Position numbers and translations under genes: made by a program. A stretch of 64,000 nt of DNA from Drosophila persimilis (taxonomy: Eukaryota; Arthropoda; Insecta; Diptera; Drosophilidae). The stretch spans positions 186,001 through 250,000 of the forward strand of contig NW_020825355.1 in the NCBI RefSeq assembly GCF_003286085.1, given 5' to 3'. The stretch's first letter is position 1; each line of letters starts with the position of its first letter. Below are positions 15,053-27,045 of the stretch, one piece after another. The notes beneath the pieces are model-generated. The model saw only the letters and a list, made by a program, of their open reading frames with translations, did not search any database and was not told the origin of the DNA.

Positions 15053-15603
15053 CTGTAAAATTTATTGGCACGCTTTGTGGAGCGAGCTGTTTAATAATGT
15101 ATAGGGCACCGAAAAAGGCGATGGCGATGTATGAAGCTGCAACGATTTCGGAATATTTTAGAGATATTTTACTTTGGTATCGCTTTTTTAATGCTTTAGG
15201 GCCTACTGGTGTTCACAATTAATTTTTTTGCATTTCATAAAATGGGTGGCAATGTACCGCAGCTCCACTGTTTTGATTGAGCGCGCGCAAAAAAATTATA
15301 CACACACAGAGAGCAAAAAAAAAACACACAGAGTCACACAGAGACGAGATAGAGACGCACCGATGGCCTGGACCTGGGCTTAAACTTGGGCGCGGCGAGA
15401 GGAGACGCGCGCTGAGAAGAGCCGTACCGTAGGGCGTTCGTTTGTGTGTGTTGGGGCTCCAACAATTCCAGGCACGAGAACTGCAAACTGCGACGACGCT
15501 CCTCCAGCTTATGGTTTATCCAAAACTCCGACTTGACTCTATTGAACTCAACGTACAGTAACTGCGGCTTGCGACTTTCGGGTTGGAGGCGTGCTTAAAC
15601 ACT
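15053..15603 (-). other. Candidate non-coding first exon of a minus-strand gene
   Basis: Read on the minus strand, a core promoter at 15603 is followed about 550 nt later by a strong splice donor: exon end ACAG at 15053, intron start GTAAGT at 15052-15047. No long ORF fills the interval, so it would be 5' UTR. The rest of the gene would lie left of 15 kb or outside the window. This is inferred from motifs only; no protein supports it. Confidence 0.35.
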
Positions 15604-15605
15604 GA
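15572..15605 (-). promoter_or_regulatory. Putative Inr + DPE core promoter, minus strand
   Basis: On the minus strand TCAGTG places a +1 adenine at 15603. At exactly +28 to +32 (15576-15572) the sequence is AGTCG, which fits the RGWYV core of the Drosophila downstream promoter element. Inr and DPE at this fixed spacing define TATA-less fly promoters. No TATA box was seen. Chance matches of this quality occur, so support rests on the downstream splice donor at 15052. Confidence 0.4.
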
Positions 15606-15756
15606 CGGACACCACAAAGTTGGAGCTTGGGAGCGAGCGCCAGAAACGAAAGCGACCGCTCGTTTACGTACGATGCTTGACGTCGTCGGTCAATGGAGAG
15701 GGGAGAAAATGTTTTGAAAAGGTGATTCTGAGCAACGGAACGTTTGATGCTGGAGC

Positions 15757-16815
15757 CAGTGTTGCCATTTTAGCCTATTTAAGGCTAGATCTAGCTTATT
15801 TGAAAACGGAAAAGCTTGAAAAATTATGAAAATGCTTATAGCCTTAAATCTAGCCTTTTTTAATTTCACTCTGTTTATGTTTTCCTTTTTATATCCTACA
15901 TATATTTTTAGGCAAATCGAACAAAAAGTATATTTGTTGTACATTATCATGGTATTTTAGAATTCATTTGGTATATTGGTATATTTTCGTTGAAAAGTTT
16001 CGGTCACTACTACACAGAAACTTGGCGATCGTGTGAAATGTGTAATTGTGTAAAATTGAGGTGCAAGGATTTTATAAAGGAGCTTATTATCCAACACAGA
16101 GAAAGGTAAGCATCAATAGGATTTGATATTAAAAATAAATAATAATCTGCTGTTTAATTTCAGACTTCCAGATAATTTTGAGACATTGGAAAAACTGCAA
16201 GTTTTTGCAGCAGAAAATGTACTCGAACATAATAGAAATCCTAATGATCTCATTTCCATATTGTCATTCTTGACCAATATGGCAAAATTCACTTAGTCCC
16301 TTGGCAAAGTACAGATGACACTATAAAGCTTTGGTCAGAAGTACTGACTTATAAAGATGCTAGCAAAAACAAACCTCTTGAAGAAATTGCTTTATTTGTC
16401 ATTGAAATTTTAAGACTACCGTGGTCATATGCTGCCATTGAACGTGTAATCAGTCAAATAAATATCGTTAAATCCTTAAACTCAATATTAAATAAAAGGT
16501 TTGTTTAAGTAATATTTAATTGTCTGATGAATACGACTATAATTCTTTTGAATTTTACAGATATGGATTGCGCCGTCATGGCATATGTTGCCACAACTAC
16601 CAATTACCGGAGAAATATTTAAATTTAATACGTTCCAGCGATAAATATACCGATTCGAGTAATAGCGAGTTGGATAAAATTATAACACAATTAGCTATGT
16701 GTTTTTTTTATTTTTAGCCTATTTTTTGGCCTGTTTTTTTACAATTTTTAGCTTGTTTTAACTTGTGTTTTTGTGAAATCTAGCTTATTTTGACGCTCAA
16801 AATCTGGCAGCACTG
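15757..16815 (+). mobile_element. Decayed hAT-family DNA transposon
   Basis: The ends are inverted repeats: CAGTGTTGCCA at 15757 and TGGCAGCACTG ending at 16815, with longer weaker similarity inward (both ends carry tagcct/ctagatc/agctta words). The flanking 8 bp are GCTGGAGC (15749-15756) and GCTGGAAC (16816-16823), seven of eight identical, the 8-bp duplication expected of hAT transposases. Inside is the carboxy-terminal part of a hAT transposase. The element is about 1.06 kb, much shorter than a full hAT, so most of the catalytic region and the amino-terminal zinc finger are missing. Confidence 0.85.
16048..16717 (+). pseudogene. hAT transposase carboxy-terminal remnant
   Basis: Three coding blocks can be read with two small introns (16106-16163 and 16499-16560). 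The first joins RCKDFIKEL...QHRER to LPDNFETLEKLQVF. The second carries the hAT dimerisation signature (LRLPWSYAAIERVISQIN, then NIVKS). The third continues RYGLRRHGICCHNYQLP. A frameshift or stop near 16293, after AKFT, breaks the frame between the first two parts, and the upstream catalytic residues are absent. It is therefore non-functional as a transposase. The family is recognised from the ERvxSq...R.L motif order; the particular family name is unknown. Confidence 0.8.
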
Positions 16816-16823
16816 GCTGGAAC

Positions 16824-17332
16824 CGAAACCGAAGCTTTCGTCGAAGTCAGCCGAAGCGGCTCTCTCTCTCTCGCTTTGTCGATGCTCGCGCGCACAGTGG
16901 CTCGATTGCCAAAGACTCGTGGCAAAAATCAGATTTCAGATTACACTTCAATTAGGAATTGATCTAATAGCTTTAAACTAATATTATATTGTACTTATAT
17001 TATTTTGACTATGGTCTTTAGGGTAAAGTAAAGAATATTTGAGTTAATTACGGTTAATTACGCCCATTTAGCACCCATTTGTCTTCCGAAAATTTCCCTT
17101 AAGTACTGAGAATATACATTACATTTTAGACTGATACCTAGCCCAGTTCGAAAGAAATGATTTTTGCAACGTGTTTTCAGAAACCGAGCCACTGTGCAAC
17201 GCTCCAAGCAGCAGCTCTGCTTGACGGCCGGAATTGGTTTTTGAGTGTGATTCGGTATGGAAGAAATCACACTCTTTTTTTTCAGAGAGGTTCGAGCTTT
17301 TGAGCGAAACCACCCTCACTAGTTATAGTAAC
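16824..17332. other. Gene-free spacer between the two hAT elements
   Basis: About 500 bp with no ORF or recognised element. A (TC)n run lies near 16860 and TATTATATTG-type AT-rich sequence near 16980. It may hold part of the misfire upstream control region, but I see no core promoter motif that I would defend. Confidence 0.4.
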
Positions 17333-17578
17333 CAGTGCTGCAACATTAGCTTATTTCAGGCTAGATTTATCACTTTTAAAGTGGAATAGCTTCACATATA
17401 GTAAATTAATTCAAAAATACAACACAAACCTAAAAAACATCTAAGCCACAACATTTTTTTTATTTTTGTCTTTTATCTAGTCTTAGTCTATTTTTTTTTA
17501 GCTGATATTCGGTTGTAGTCATTTGTAGCATATTTTTTTAATCTAGCTTGTAATGACTATGAAATTCTGGCAGCACTG
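17333..17578. mobile_element. Short non-autonomous hAT (MITE-like) element
   Basis: This 246-bp stretch begins CAGTGCTGCA and ends TGGCAGCACTG, the same termini as the 15757-16815 element, and repeats its inner words (agcttatttcaggctagattta; aatctagctt). It has no coding sequence. Flanking 8-mers are ATAGTAAC and TTAGTGGC, matching at five of eight positions, so the target duplication is weak but in register. It lies about 190 bp before the misfire start codon and so may sit in that gene's promoter or 5' UTR. Confidence 0.65.
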
Positions 17579-17767
17579 TTAGTGGCAAGTCAGCTTGGTG
17601 AAAGCTCAATGGTAAGCTTCCCTCATAGTGATGCCGGACTGGTGGAAAAAGGTGAAGTTTGCATTTGAATTTAAAATTGAATTGGAATTCAGTTGAAACA
17701 AATCCAATATGCATATCGAACAATTTCCATAAGTTGATGTGGAAATTTATCAAAAGAAAACCTAGCC

Positions 17768-20700
17768 ATGAGCTGTTGCTCATGTCAAGCTGTGAAATCC
17801 TGTTACAATTGTTTTCCACTCAAATTGGGAGCTAATCTGAAAAATGCTTATAACAGACTATCAATTGCACGCCGAAACGGAAATATAATGAGTTATATGG
17901 ATGATTGCTTTGCCGGGGCCCCGCAAGACTTTCTCATCTGCATTACGGTGCACAAGGCCGCCAAAGTGGGCCTGGCCACATCGGAGCTTTACGTCAAAGT
18001 CAGCCTGGATAAGACGCAGAAGAGCACCAAGACGTTCCAAAACTCCGAGAATCCCTACTTCAATGAGGTAAACGCTTTGGGTATGGCTGAAAGACGGACA
18101 CCTTTAGCGAGATTCTCTTCCACAGTACTTTGTGTTCGAGTTCCGCTGTTCGCTGAGCGACCTCCTCCGGATGACCATCCTCTTTGAATTAAAGAAGACG
18201 CAGACTCTCATGAAGAACCTGGTGGTCGGGGAGCTGTTGATCGATCTGCATAGCGTGTGGAACCAGCCGAATCACGGATTCTTCAAGAAGTGGGGTCGCC
18301 TGGAGCCGCCCATCGGGGAGAATCCTCCACGCGAGGAGCCCAGTGATTCCCATGGGTATTTGCAAATCGATCTGGTCATCGTCTCACAGCACAGTTCGGT
18401 GGCAAATAATCTCATCCCAGAGGAGAACACCGACACACAGAGCCTGAACAAGTGGAGTGTGGACCAAGACTATGACGACATTGAGAAGTATCTGTCCCCG
18501 ATCAGAGCCACTAGCCTCAACCTCTAACCAAACCAGAGTTCTGCCCCCAGGAACCTGCTGCAGAACCCCAACTCGTACACGCCGAGCAACATCCGCTATT
18601 CGATCGCCTTCTTCCGCGGCTTCTTCGTGCGGAAGGGCAGCTACATGATCCAAGTATGGTTCACTTCAACTATCTTCCACGTATATCTACCCGTGTGGCA
18701 TTCACTTCTATCTCTATCCTGCTTTTCCGTTTCCGTTTCTAAAGTACAGATTCCATCCTTTCAAGGGCAAGACGCCGGTGGCCAAGCAGACTACGACGCC
18801 CGTGTGGAACCACCTGATCAGTTTCGCCTGGATATACCCCTCGTTGGCGCAGCGCTTTCTCATCCTGGTCCACATCCACGAGCACCTCAAATGGAAGTGC
18901 GTGGCCGAGTACGAGCTGTCATTCGAGGAGATCGCCTTCAAAAGTGGGTAATCCTCTTTGGCATAATATCTGCTTCACTGTACCCTGTACTTTTCAATGG
19001 CTGGCAGGCATTCCCTCTTTGGGACCCACCTATCTGCAATTGTACGATCCCGTCCAGCCAATGACCTATGTGGGTCGCCTCTTACTGGAGGTGCGTTCCG
19101 ACACTGTGGCGGAGGAGAGGCCGTCGCATGTGATCCTTGCGGAGGACGTTCACGGCTTGGACGAGTCTCCTTTTTGGAAGGAAGAGGTCTTCATGGTGGA
19201 GTTCCTTCCACTGCTCGGGGATCACATCCAAAGCAGTGCCAGCAGCTATAAAATCTCCATGAAGCTGGCCGAGAACACTTCCACCATCCTAGAGGGTCCC
19301 CTGAAGACGCCATCGGGGAAGTTCCGCTCGGCGATGCACTCGAAAAGCTTCCGCCAGGACGCCCCCTACCGATCCTGCCTCCTACGTGCCCGCCTGCCCG
19401 ACAACCGGGACAAGTACGAGAGCGACTACTTCATGATCGACCTGGTCGACTTTATGGTGAACAGAAGAACTGACCGATCTCCTTCTGAAGCTAACCTTTA
19501 ACCTCTGCTATTTGCAGCGTTCCGAACTGGACACCTTCAAGGTGTTCCAGCTGAAATCCCCGCAACAGGACGTTAATCAGGCCAAGTGTCTGAAGGCCAT
19601 CATATCCAATATCTTGAGCAAAATCAAGGAGGGCATCAAGGAACATCGCTTCGACCACGAGATGGAGAGCCAGCGCACTCCGTGGGACATCAACCGCCAG
19701 CTTTTCCTCGTGGGATTCTTCGCGAAGCTGCCGCTTGAGCTGCGTCTGCTGAAGCAGGAGCTCCGCAGCTCCTACGTGGAGAACCTGGACGCCTCTGTGG
19801 CGGATGTGGTGAACGAGCTGCATCGCCTGGTGGACAAGATCACAGCGCTCTCCAACATGACGCGGGTGCAGGACGAGTGGCCCGATCTCCTGCTCTCTCT
19901 AAGTGCCGGGGGCAAGGAGGTGGGCGTCTGCCGCCTCAATGCCAAGCTCTTTCTCCACCTCCAGCGCCGGGAGCTGCAGCAAAACCAGATCACACAGTGC
20001 TGGCGTCTAAAGAGCTTCGCGTTCAAGGACCCAGGTTGCATCCACAGCTGCCCCAACTGCGGCTGCAGCACGGCCTTGATTCTGGGCTGCGTTGCCATCG
20101 TGGTCGAGAGGGAGCGCAAGCAGTTCCTCTCGAACAGTATCGGTGACTGGATCTCGATCGAACCAATGGTCTGGAAGACCCGTGTGGCGTGGACCTTCTT
20201 CCGCTGCCATGTGTACGTCCATCAGGCCAAAGTCCGACCCACCGGAGAGAAGAAGCACGTCTGCGACTCCCATCTGCGCATCCTGTTCGGAGAGCAGGCC
20301 GCCGAGACGAACACATCCCCGGGCACTCTGTCACCCATCTGGGATGCCGAAATCACATTCAGCTGCATCACCCTACCCGGCAGCGTCGACTGGTACGTGC
20401 AGAATCCCCCTCTGCTCTCCCTGGAGTTCTTCAACAAGGAGAAATCCCTCGCCGATGAGCTGGTGGGCAAGGGCCATGTGATGGCCAGTGTGATCAGTGG
20501 AGAACATTTCGCGGACTCCGCCTGGGAGGACGGTCCTCATTACTGGTCCAAGGGCCCCGTCAACAAGATGCAGCGGCTGAAGCACGTCTCTCCGCCGCCC
20601 CTCAAGTGGGTGCCCCTGGCCAGAAAGGGTTCCGTCCAGGCGGAGGTCCTCATGTCGGCCGAGTTCATCGAGCTGGTGGATGGCGTTGCCGATGCCAGCA

Positions 20701-23700
20701 AGGAGCCCGTCCTAAGCACGGGTATTCCGAAGGCCATCCGACCGAATATGCTGAACTTTGTGTGAGTATTGGACTTGGACTTCCATCAGTAGGGATTTTA
20801 ATGAGATCCCTTCGCAGCCTGGAGGTTGTGTTCGTGGGGCTGCGCAACTACTCCAAGACCACCATGAGTTCGGCGGGCAAGCGAAAGATCAACATCATGA
20901 TGGGGGACCTGGTGCTCACGAGTGGCCCCTCGAAGGCCCGCATCGGCAACAGCATCAACTTCCTCGTAGCCTACGCCTCAGCCGTTGTGGTGGGTTCCCA
21001 ATCAATGATTTCTCTGCGACCCAATCTCTAGTATAGTACATACGTCCACGGAACTACTTTACAGAGTCTCCCCGATCAGCAGGAGTACTGGCCAGCCATG
21101 ATAGCCGCTGATGTGCTCGTATCCGGGCTAACCACAGAGTCCATACTGGGGGCCGCACTCATACCGAACTCCGCCAGCTTCCTGCAGCGGGGAAAGACGA
21201 CCAAATGCGAGACCCAGAGCTCGGCTGCCTCCTACACCTCCACCGCAGTAACAATGGATGAGGAGGAGGAGACTGAAGTGGATGCGACCGGGGGGAAGGA
21301 CACAGAATGGGAGGAGGCCGATGAAGAGGAGGAGTCCCCCGGCAAGTGGAGGCGCTTATGGAGGCGGTTGATGTTCGCCCTGGGCTTGCGACCCGCCGCT
21401 TATGCCAACAGGATGGCCCTGAGGTATGCAGCGGACGACATGGACAACAGCGAGCTCATCGCGGAGGGACAGTTCACGTGGTGGACAAAGTTCTACAACT
21501 CGATGTACTGGAAGGCGGCGGAGATGACGCACGAGTACAAGCACCGGCTGGTCATCTATCCCAACGAGCTGGAGAAGCAGCCCCAGTTCGGCTACCTGCA
21601 GGACTGGGCCGTGCCCGTCCAGATGGTGCACGGCGTCAAGTTCAAGAAGCAGGCCCCGCCGAGGGAGGACGTGTACGCCACGCTGAAGATCCAGGTCAAG
21701 CTGACGCCCTGCCAGTGCGGGAGCTGGGACGAAGGCGGAGGAGGGGACATGGTCCGACCCCTGGCAGCGTCCTTGAATCCGCGCGAACAAACGATGCTCC
21801 AATCTCTGTCCGAGTCGGTGAGGCTAGCTGTCCGGGTCTATGTGGTGCAGGGCCTTCAGATGCGCCCGCGGGACGTCAAGCAAAATTCCGACTGCTACGT
21901 GAAGCTCTCTCTTGGCGCCAAGACACTCTCCGACCGAGCGGCGTACATCCCCAACCAGAGCAACCCCATCTTTGGGCGCATTTTCGAGCTGGAGGCGAAC
22001 CTGCCCGGCGACAACATGCTCCTGCTGATGGTATACGACCAGGACACATGCCGCGACGATGTCATCGGTCAGACGTACATCGATCTGGAGGATCGTTGGC
22101 GCAGCAAGCACCGTGCCACAGTGGGCCTGGCCCAGGAGTACTCGAGGAGTGGCTACAACCAGTGGCACGATGTCAGCCTCCCATCGGAGATACTCACGAG
22201 TATCTGCTTGCAACGGGGCATACAGCCGCCCTACTACTACGGCAACGTGCTCGAAGTGGATGGACAGCTCTTCGCCGATGAAACAACCATATCACGGGGT
22301 GAGGGGTGGATCTATTATATATATATCGATGGAGTATCTGTACTGATTCCCCCGTTTCAGGTGAGGAGATGCATGAACGACTCAGTCTGACAGTGCTGAA
22401 AAACCTTGAGAGGTTGCCCTCCTTTGGCTACAAGCTGGTGCCCGAGCATGTGGAGACTCGCTCCCTCTACCGCGATGATTATCCCAATGTCGAACAGGTA
22501 AGAGGCAAGAGCTTCCAAGTAATGCTCCGACCGACTGTCCAAAGACCTGACTTTAAGCCAAGGAGAGCCAAAGTTGAAGCCTATCTCCTGAACCCCCCTC
22601 TCTTTCAATGCAGGGCAAGCTCCAGCTGTGGATAGAGCTGTTTGAGGCCAACAAATTCATGCCGTTTCCAGTTGATATCACGCCCGTGCCACCCGCTGGT
22701 TACGAGGTCCGTGTTGTGGTCAAAAATCTGAGAGGCATCCAGGCGGGCGACAGAAATGTTTTTGGCAAACTAATGAGCGACCTCTACGTAACTGGGTAAG
22801 TGGAAATGGGATAAGAGGAAATGGGGGAAATAAGGCTGCTGCCATGTAAACGATATGCAATTATCCGATTTTCTGCTTTTGTTCTGCGCTGTTGTGTTCT
22901 GTTACGTTGCAGCTGGTGCCAGGATATAGACAAGCGCCAATCAACCGATATCCATTACCGTTCGTTCACCGGCGATGCTGCCTTTAATTGGCGCATGATA
23001 TTCCCGATGATGTACTCCCCCAATGAGGACATGGTGAGCGGCTGGGGAGCCAGGGAGTCCTTGACCTTGCCTAATTGGTCGCATGGTCCGGGGTAAACCA
23101 ATACCCTCTACTAATTAATTCCATCGTGCGCGTGTTTCAGATGGTCTTCCGCCGCCGAGGGGGACTGTTCGAGGAGATTGAGATCAAGCGGCCACCGGTT
23201 ATCTATCTGCAGATTTGGGACCGGGACTTCATAACGCGCAACGAGTACCTGGGCGCCCTGGAGTTGAACCTCTCCAACATGCCCATGCCGTATGAGACGG
23301 AGGCGCATTGCCAGCCGTACCCCAACCAGCGGAAGCGACTGAATCTCTTCCAGCGCAAGTCCATCCATGGCTGGTTCCCAGTCGATAGTGCCCCGAAGCC
23401 GAGGTCTGGTCTGCCCATCACCTCGACGAAGGTGAGTCCGGAATCGGAGTCCGAGTAGCCTAAAATTTCGAATACGATCCACTCCAGGGCAAAATGGAAC
23501 TACAAATCGATGTCTGTACGTCGGCGGAGGCCTCGAATCAACCCGCAGGCCATGGCCATGACCCACCCTTGGCTTTGGAGAAGCCCGAGTACGTATTCCA
23601 ATGCCAGCTTCCGATCTTCCTATTATGTATTGCCTATATCTTGCAGTCGGCCGGACACAGCCTTCAATCCCCTGACGCATCCCTTCAAGTCGTTTCACTA

Positions 23701-23824
23701 CATCCTCTGGCCCTCCATACGGAAATATGTCCTGTGGGGCGTTCTCCTCTCGGTAGTTATCGTAGCAGTGGTTCTGTTCTTTACCAAAATCCCGAGCCAA
23801 CTCATGTCCATGCCCTTTCTGTGA
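17768..23824 (+). CDS. mfr: Misfire, ferlin-family C2 membrane protein
   Basis: Fourteen exons: 17768-18067, 18126-18487, 18551-18653, 18745-18943, 19008-19456, 19518-20761, 20818-20989, 21065-22298, 22361-22497, 22614-22795, 22913-23033, 23141-23431, 23488-23588, 23647-23824. The sum is 5073 nt, exactly 1690 codons plus stop. Several C2 domains are visible: one at about residues 52-170 (LICITVHKAAKVGLATSELYVKV), others in exons 6, 8, 10-12 (for example VRVYVVQGLQMRPRD with SDCYVKLSLG, and YLQIWDRDF). A single membrane segment at about 1659-1677 is followed by a short tail, the ferlin tail-anchor layout. Ferlins mediate calcium-linked membrane fusion; D. melanogaster misfire is needed in sperm after entry into the egg. 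Two donors are unusual: GTATCT after 18487 and GTGGGT after 18943. The start is the first Met of exon 1; an upstream exon cannot be excluded. Confidence 0.9.
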
Positions 23825-23904
23825 TTTGTTATCAGTTTTCGTTTTGTGTTTTACTTGTTTGCTTTAGCAAAATTGAATTGCATTTTCCCCCTTTAAAGTT
23901 TCCC

Positions 23905-23910
23905 AATAAA
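23905..23910 (+). terminator. misfire poly(A) signal AATAAA
   Basis: AATAAA lies 81 nt after the misfire stop codon in AT-rich sequence. The predicted 3' UTR is therefore about 100 nt. Confidence 0.65.
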
Positions 23911-24118
23911 TTAGTTCATTGTTCTATTTGCATGCGTCACTTATAAGTTAATTAAATGAAATCGCTAATAGCCGCATGGGACATCGGCGCAGCGATAAAA
24001 ACCGACTCGTTCAGCACAGCGACCGACCAGCACATCGACCGACCAGCACTTTAAAGAACTATTAATAAACTGTGAAATAGAACAAGTTAGACAAACAGAG
24101 CAAACACGGATCAGAAAG

Positions 24119-24202
24119 ATGATTACTGTCGGCCAATTGGTGCGGTGCCGTACCTACACAATACCCAAGAGGTTCCGAAAGAGGCGGTTAAAAGAATCCT
24201 GA
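24119..24202 (+). CDS. Possible 27-aa basic small ORF
   Basis: The ORF begins MITVGQLVRC and ends with a basic stretch (KRFRKRRLKES). It is preceded by GATAAAAA at about 23994 and a TTCAG word about 20 nt later, and followed by AATAAA at 24292-24297. Together these outline a compact unit of about 300 nt between misfire and TrpA1. I recognise no family. A direct repeat (GACCGACCAGCAC, twice) lies in the leader near 24020-24050. The TATA to start spacing is shorter than usual, so the promoter call is weak and the ORF could be chance. Confidence 0.25.
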   Translation: MITVGQLVRCRTYTIPKRFRKRRLKES

Positions 24203-24358
24203 TCCAGCTCAGAGAGGAAGCTAATAAGAGCCACTCTATTTTGCCACTCGATTGGCAGTCTTTCTCCCACACATTCTGAATCGTTCTACTGAATAAACTC
24301 TGCTGCGCTATTTCATCATTCATTCAAACTTTTGTGGGGTATTTATTTATACATATGG

Positions 24359-24386
24359 AATGGTATGGTATGGTATGGTATGGTAT
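24359..24386 (+). repeat. (TATGG)n pentanucleotide array
   Basis: About five and a half perfect copies of a 5-bp unit in the misfire-TrpA1 intergenic interval. No function is suggested. Confidence 0.9.
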
Positions 24387-24399
24387 CTATATGCGTCTG

Positions 24400-26147
24400 T
24401 CTGGATGTATCGTTACATGTTAATGGCGACATTCGTCCCGAGACGAGACTAGACGCGACGCGACGAGACGAGTGACGAAAGGCTGTTATCAGGTCCGCCG
24501 CCCCGAACTAGTCCAGACCATACAGTCGAGAAACTGTCAACGGGGACACATTACAGGCACTGGCCCAAAGGCTGCCACATTTAGTTGGAGACCAGCTATC
24601 AAGGCTGTCGGTACGCGCGAATCACTCAGCAGAAAATTTTCAAGGGAAAGTCGCAGTAGGGAAACAGAGGGAGATATAGATATAGAAATAGAGAGAGAGA
24701 GAGAGAGAGCCCAGTCCATTTCAGTTTCAGCAAATTATTGCCAGTCAAAGGTGCTAATTGAGTTTTATAATTAAAGTGTCCGTCCATCATAATCAGAGAG
24801 GAAACTGCCGCTGGAGCTGCATTGCAGGGAGTCCTCGCTGGTGCCGTACCGTGCCGTGCCGTTCCGTTCCGTGCCTGCACTTGTAGTGCTTTCCCCAGAG
24901 AGCGGATCGCAAGCATCGGGAAACATATGGCAAGCATCGGGGCACTCAGCCTTAAATGCTGCTAAATTCTGATAGCAAATTCTCGGAAAATACCTGCTGC
25001 TGCTGCTGCTGCCACAGACGTGCGTGTTCGGTGTGCTCCGGCCTAGTCTTGGCTGAGATCAAAATCAAATTCAAGTTCTTCAAATTCAAAGTCGATTGAA
25101 GATGTAAATGAATCGTTGCACAGGGAGCTTGTAAGACAGAATCCGAAAGTACTGAGAGCTCTAGGTCTAAGAGGAGCAAAGAAGAGTTCCAAAAGAGTTT
25201 TCAAAAGGTAAGTTTTCATTTAGTTAAGGGCTTTATTTACACACCCATATGGGTGCCAAACGAGGGAGGAACCACTCAGACTAATCGACCCAGACACAGC
25301 GTTTCCAATTTCGTCAACTCATCCATCCACTTAACCCCTTGGAAACAATCAGAGCCCCAGTGGAATTCGGGAATGGAAATACTCATTAGTCAGAGTAGTC
25401 AGTAGGTGCGAAATCGAGGCCCAAATCGCGATGTCAGGTATTGATGGATATCTCTAGAAAGTAATTGGGATCCACATATAAGCACTGCTGACAGCCCTAG
25501 CATATTTGCAGTTCGTTACAATCCCTCGGTCGAGTCGGTTCAAAATGAAGCTGGAGGAAGTCGAGGAGTAAGTAAGGGACTGCAAGGAGCAGAGTCTTGC
25601 CTTCGAAGGGACTCGGGCTTGCGCTTGGGCTGGTTTGGCATTATGCAAATTCTGTGGCACGTCTGGCTCGAGTGCCACAAATAAACAGCCCGTTAATTAG
25701 ACACTGCCATTAAATAGGGCGTACGAACGGACGCACTCCCCCACTCGCACTCCCCCGGGAAGGAGCTAGCTAGAAAAATGACAAACGGCCGGCCGTTGAC
25801 TCGACTCTCTCCTGGTTGTGTCAGAGTTACAGAGTTACGGACCAACAGATATATGAGATATACTGTTGGGGGTTACTCACAGTTTGTCATAGCTGCAGTC
25901 ACGGTTCGGTTGTAGCTCGACAAAGTCCACAGGCACAGGCACAGCCAAAGCACGAATTCCTTTATCTCCCAGTGTCCGTCCTTCTGTGCTGTTCTATCGG
26001 GAGCGTATCATGTGACAGACGGGTTATCTAAATTGGTTTGCTGTCGGTTAACACGCCTGCAAAACGTTAAGGCCAATCAATATCTAATTAGAGAACTGAT
26101 TGCGGATGAGAGCCGTAGCTGGATTCTGTTTTTTGTTGTGAAATATT
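24400..26147 (+). other. TrpA1 upstream region with candidate 5' UTR exon
   Basis: No coding gene is seen. A strong donor, AAAAG followed by GTAAGT at 25210, could end a non-coding first exon for the TrpA1 long amino-terminal isoform, whose ATG is at 26148. No core promoter could be fixed. Repeats include (AG)n near 24690 and (CTG)n near 24996-25012. Confidence 0.3.
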
Positions 26148-27045
26148 GTGACTAATCGCAAAACCATTATCATGCATAGTCGCGAGTCGCGGCCCTTCAC
26201 CATCACAACAGCGGCAGCCACCGAGCGACAGTTGAGCGGCCCGGACATGCCCAAGCTCTGGAATGGTGGGGTCTACAATAGCCAGTGCCCCGCCTTGTCG
26301 TCGCCGGATCTGATGGAGGCCCAGCCCACACTTTTGCCCAAGACGCGCAGCAACAGCAGCACTAGCACCAGCACCAAGAACCGGAACAGCAAGGTGAGTC
26401 AGGCGGGAGCTAGGTAACGGGGGAATACCTCAGAGTCCCCAATGCGTGGCGTAAGGATTTCACGAGCTCTAGAATGTTCTACAGTCCGCATTTAAATGGG
26501 GGGAAGGTTTTAAATAGTTTTTACCATTCCAATTTCCATTTTATATAGTTTTCCTCAATGAAAACATTCGAGTCGAGCACTCTCAGAAACGAAACCGTTC
26601 AGATTCTGTGTCAATCCTTTAAAAACGGTTTAGACATAGATCTTCTTGCAAACCTCTAAAAATATCGTGAACAAATTATTCTATCTCAAAGTTCATTGAA
26701 GAATTTTCGAGAAAAGAGCTCTATAAATTGACAAATTCTTTTGAGAATGATTTATAGGAATCCTAAGATATAATAACCTAATAAAAATGATGAAAAACTA
26801 AATTATATCGATGATGAAATCATGTGGGAATCGAAGGATCCACTATTAATACACTTTTATAATTGTTCTTCTATAATTTCATGCAGTATTGGATATTCTC
26901 GATGATAATCGAACGAAGTTCGGGTGTCAAGCGGGGCGAAATCGATGGCGATGATGCAGACACCCCACTGGAGGCCATCTTGCCAGCCGAACCGGCGGCG
27001 GAGCAGGTCTGCTTGTTGCGTGACAGCCCCTTCAGGATATTGCGG
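26148..27045 (+). CDS. TrpA1: TrpA1 alternative amino-terminal exons (long isoform)
   Basis: Exon 26148-26393 (82 codons, containing MPKLWNGG and SSPDLMEAQP, ending NSK before GTGAGT) splices in phase 0 to 26887-27045 (53 codons, ending DSPFRILR before GTGAGT). The latter joins 29162 (AAESGNLDDF) in phase. The Met at 26148 opens the frame; internal Mets at residues 9 and 29 are possible starts. In D. melanogaster the two TrpA1 amino termini differ in sensitivity to heat and nucleophilic chemicals, so this split is probably functional here too. Confidence 0.8.

Noticed and set aside
21346..22281. 311-codon second frame inside misfire
   Set aside because: Overlaps the ferlin exon 21065-22298 in another frame; GC-rich third positions of the real gene create it.
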